DNA of 6,346 bases. It comes from an uncultured Comamonadaceae bacterium. GTDB taxonomy: Bacteria; Pseudomonadota; Gammaproteobacteria; Burkholderiales; Burkholderiaceae. The stretch spans positions 1 to 6,346 of the forward strand of contig CAMLQP010000175.1 of assembly GCA_946482115.1 (NCBI GenBank), read 5' to 3'. This document shows, in pieces, positions 5,109 through 6,346 of the stretch; position 1 is the first letter of the stretch, and every line of letters starts with the position of its first letter. The notes under the pieces were generated by a model, which saw only the letters and a list, made by a program, of their open reading frames with translations, had not been told where the DNA came from and searched no databases. The position numbers were made by a program, and so were the translations under genes.

Positions 5109-5545
5109 TTGCTGTGTTGCAGCGGGCCAGCGAGGCCCGCGTGGTGGTGGCTGGCGCCACCGTGGGCGAGATCGGCGCCGGCCTGCTGGTGCTGCTGTGC
5201 GCCGAGCCGGCCGATACCGAAGCGGTGACGGACAGGATGCTGGCCAAGATCCTCAAGCTGCGCATCTTCGGCGACGAGGCCGGCAAGATGAACCGCAGCG
5301 TGCAGGACGTGGGCGGCGGCCTGCTGGTGGTGAGCCAGTTCACGCTGGCGGCCGACACCAGCGGCGGCAACCGGCCCAGCTTCACCGCTGCCGCGCCTCC
5401 AGCGCTGGGGCGCAGTCTCTACGAACACTTCGTGCGCCGCGCGCGGGAGCAGCACCCGGCGGTGCAGACCGGCGAATTCGGCGCGGACATGGCTGTCCAC
5501 CTGGTCAACGACGGTCCGGTGACCATCCCGCTGCGCATTCAGTAG
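5105..5545 (+). CDS. dtd: D-aminoacyl-tRNA deacylase
   Basis: This homodimeric cytoplasmic proofreading enzyme hydrolyses D-aminoacyl-tRNA (classically D-Tyr-tRNA-Tyr, also Gly-tRNA-Ala), returning free tRNA. The product has 146 residues, close to the 145 of the E. coli enzyme. It starts [15 protein letters not shown], contains the conserved [17 protein letters not shown] segment at about 77-93 with the SQxTL motif, and ends with the NDGPVTIPL segment that carries the cross-subunit Gly-cisPro motif used for chiral selection. The start is GTG at 5105-5107, chosen because it gives the exact family N-terminus and has GAGG (5093-5096) 8 nt upstream. It overlaps the CDF stop by 4 nt, suggesting coupled translation. 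The 3' end overlaps the convergent ybeY gene by 7 nt. In many betaproteobacteria dtd sits next to tyrS; here the two are about 4.6 kb apart with five genes between. Confidence 0.97.
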   Translation: MIAVLQRASEARVVVAGATVGEIGAGLLVLLCAEPADTEAVTDRMLAKILKLRIFGDEAGKMNRSVQDVGGGLLVVSQFTLAADTSGGNRPSFTAAAPPALGRSLYEHFVRRAREQHPAVQTGEFGADMAVHLVNDGPVTIPLRIQ

Positions 5546-5991
5546 GGGTTGGGAATCCCCAGCCGCGCGAGGATCTCGATCTCGCGCGCTTCCATCGCCT
5601 CGGCGTCGGCCTCGCCAGTCTCGTGGTCCCAGCCCTGCGCGTGCAGCGTGCCGTGCACCAGCAGGTGGGCGTAGTGGTGCTCCAGCGGCTTGCGCTGCTC
5701 GGCCGCCTCGCGCGCCACCACCGGCGCGCACAGCACCAGGTCGGCCATCACCAGGGGCTCCTGCGCGTAGTCGAAGGTCAGCACGTTGGTGGCGTAGTCC
5801 TTGTGGCGGTAGTCGCGGTTCAGGGCCTGGCCTTCCTCGACGTCGACGATGCGCACCGAGATCTCGCCGTCGGTTTCCAGCGCATGGCGTATCCAGCGCA
5901 TCACCTTGTGGCGCGGCAGCGCGGCCCGGTGGGGCGCGGCGTCGCCCAGGTGGCCGAACTGCAGCGAGAGGGACAGCGCCGGCAGCGTCAT
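5539..5991 (-). CDS. ybeY: Endoribonuclease YbeY, rRNA maturation factor
   Basis: YbeY is a single-strand-specific metallo-endoribonuclease needed for 16S rRNA 3'-end maturation and 70S ribosome quality control. The 150-residue product has the zinc motif [11 protein letters not shown], with ligands H113, H117 and H123, and the upstream conserved segment [19 protein letters not shown] at about 57-75 that includes the conserved Arg (R59). Length is normal for the family (about 150-160). The ATG at 5991-5989 overlaps the phoH stop as ATGA, and GGAG lies 6 nt upstream. The gene order phoH/ybeZ then ybeY is the widespread conserved arrangement. The usual next partners, ybeX/corC and lnt, are absent: ybeY runs straight into convergent dtd, sharing 7 nt at the 3' ends. 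Confidence 0.97.
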   Translation of the reverse strand: MTLPALSLSLQFGHLGDAAPHRAALPRHKVMRWIRHALETDGEISVRIVDVEEGQALNRDYRHKDYATNVLTFDYAQEPLVMADLVLCAPVVAREAAEQRKPLEHHYAHLLVHGTLHAQGWDHETGEADAEAMEAREIEILARLGIPNPY

Positions 5992-6346
5992 GAGCGGCTC
6001 CGGCGCGGCGCGGGGGCCTCGGCGGCGGCGCCGCGCGCGTCGTAGGCGTCCACGATGCGCGCCACCAGCGGGTGGCGCACCACGTCGGCGCTGGTGAGGC
6101 GCTGGATGGCGATGCCCTGCACGCGCTTGAGCACGCGCTCGGCATCGATCAGGCCGCTGAGCTGGCTGCTGGGCAGGTCGATCTGGCTCACGTCGCCGGT
6201 GACCACGGCCTTGCTGCCGAAGCCGATGCGGGTGAGGAACATCTTCATCTGCTCCGGCGTGGTGTTCTGCGCCTCGTCCAGGATGACAAACGCGTGGTTG
6301 AGCGTGCGCCCGCGCATGAAGGCCAGCGGCGCGATCTCGATCTGCT
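5988..6346 (-). CDS. ybeZ: PhoH-family ATPase (YbeZ), C-terminal part (5' end outside window)
   Basis: PhoH-like proteins are cytoplasmic P-loop ATPases related to the helicase core; YbeZ interacts with YbeY and is linked to RNA and ribosome metabolism. About 118 residues are visible, starting [19 protein letters not shown]. They contain the Walker B motif FVILDEAQN, followed by [14 protein letters not shown], the sensor-like segment [13 protein letters not shown], and the conserved end [13 protein letters not shown]. Walker A lies outside the window. The last 15 or so residues are an Ala/Pro/Arg-rich tail that is probably disordered. Family members are usually about 300-350 residues, so roughly one third is present. 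The internal ATG at 6317 is not the start because the homology continues to the window edge. The stop overlaps the ybeY start by ATGA. Confidence 0.95.
   Translation of the reverse strand, partial: QIEIAPLAFMRGRTLNHAFVILDEAQNTTPEQMKMFLTRIGFGSKAVVTGDVSQIDLPSSQLSGLIDAERVLKRVQGIAIQRLTSADVVRHPLVARIVDAYDARGAAAEAPAPRRSRS

Noticed and set aside
4400..6145. A 581-codon open frame on the minus strand opposite the CDF and dtd genes
   Set aside because: It crosses three well-supported genes and has no recognisable motif; its composition mirrors the opposite coding strands. It is a shadow of high-GC codon use.

Overview
The window looks like chromosomal DNA of a GC-rich betaproteobacterium, most probably Burkholderiales and close to Comamonadaceae. 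This rests on the very high third-position GC, the protein sequences of TyrS, Dtd, YbeY and PhoH, and a style of intergenic palindrome I associate with that family. No database search was possible, so the placement is an inference.

Layout, left to right. (1) The C-terminal part of tyrosyl-tRNA synthetase, tyrS (+, 1-527). (2) A gene-free stretch, 528-812, that is almost entirely palindromic. It holds two copies, in opposite orientation, of a structured element: 24-nt pairing arms around a 50-54 nt loop with its own inner hairpin. The loop sequence is conserved between the copies, while both stems differ in sequence yet still pair. (3) A minus-strand block, 813-4145, transcribed right to left: a sensor histidine kinase, a FixJ/NarL-type response regulator overlapping it by ATGA, a 104-nt gap with a perfect 8+8 bp palindrome, a secreted GlcG/HbpS-type (DUF336) protein, and a secreted ankyrin-repeat protein overlapping that by ATGA. 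(4) A divergent plus-strand pair, 4179-5545: a cation diffusion facilitator (CDF) metal transporter and D-aminoacyl-tRNA deacylase, dtd, overlapping by GTGA. (5) A minus-strand pair, ybeY and the C-terminal part of phoH/ybeZ, overlapping by ATGA. The 3' ends of dtd and ybeY overlap by 7 nt.

How the genes may work together. tyrS and dtd act on the same problem, charging tRNA with L-tyrosine and removing wrongly attached D-amino acids. ybeY and phoH/ybeZ belong to 16S rRNA maturation and ribosome quality control. Between these housekeeping genes lies the most interesting part: a membrane sensor kinase with a large periplasmic domain, its regulator, and two exported proteins of families linked elsewhere to heme and peroxide handling. 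I read these four genes as a candidate envelope sensing module, with the palindrome upstream of the GlcG-like gene as the likely operator. The inputs and the role of heme are hypotheses.
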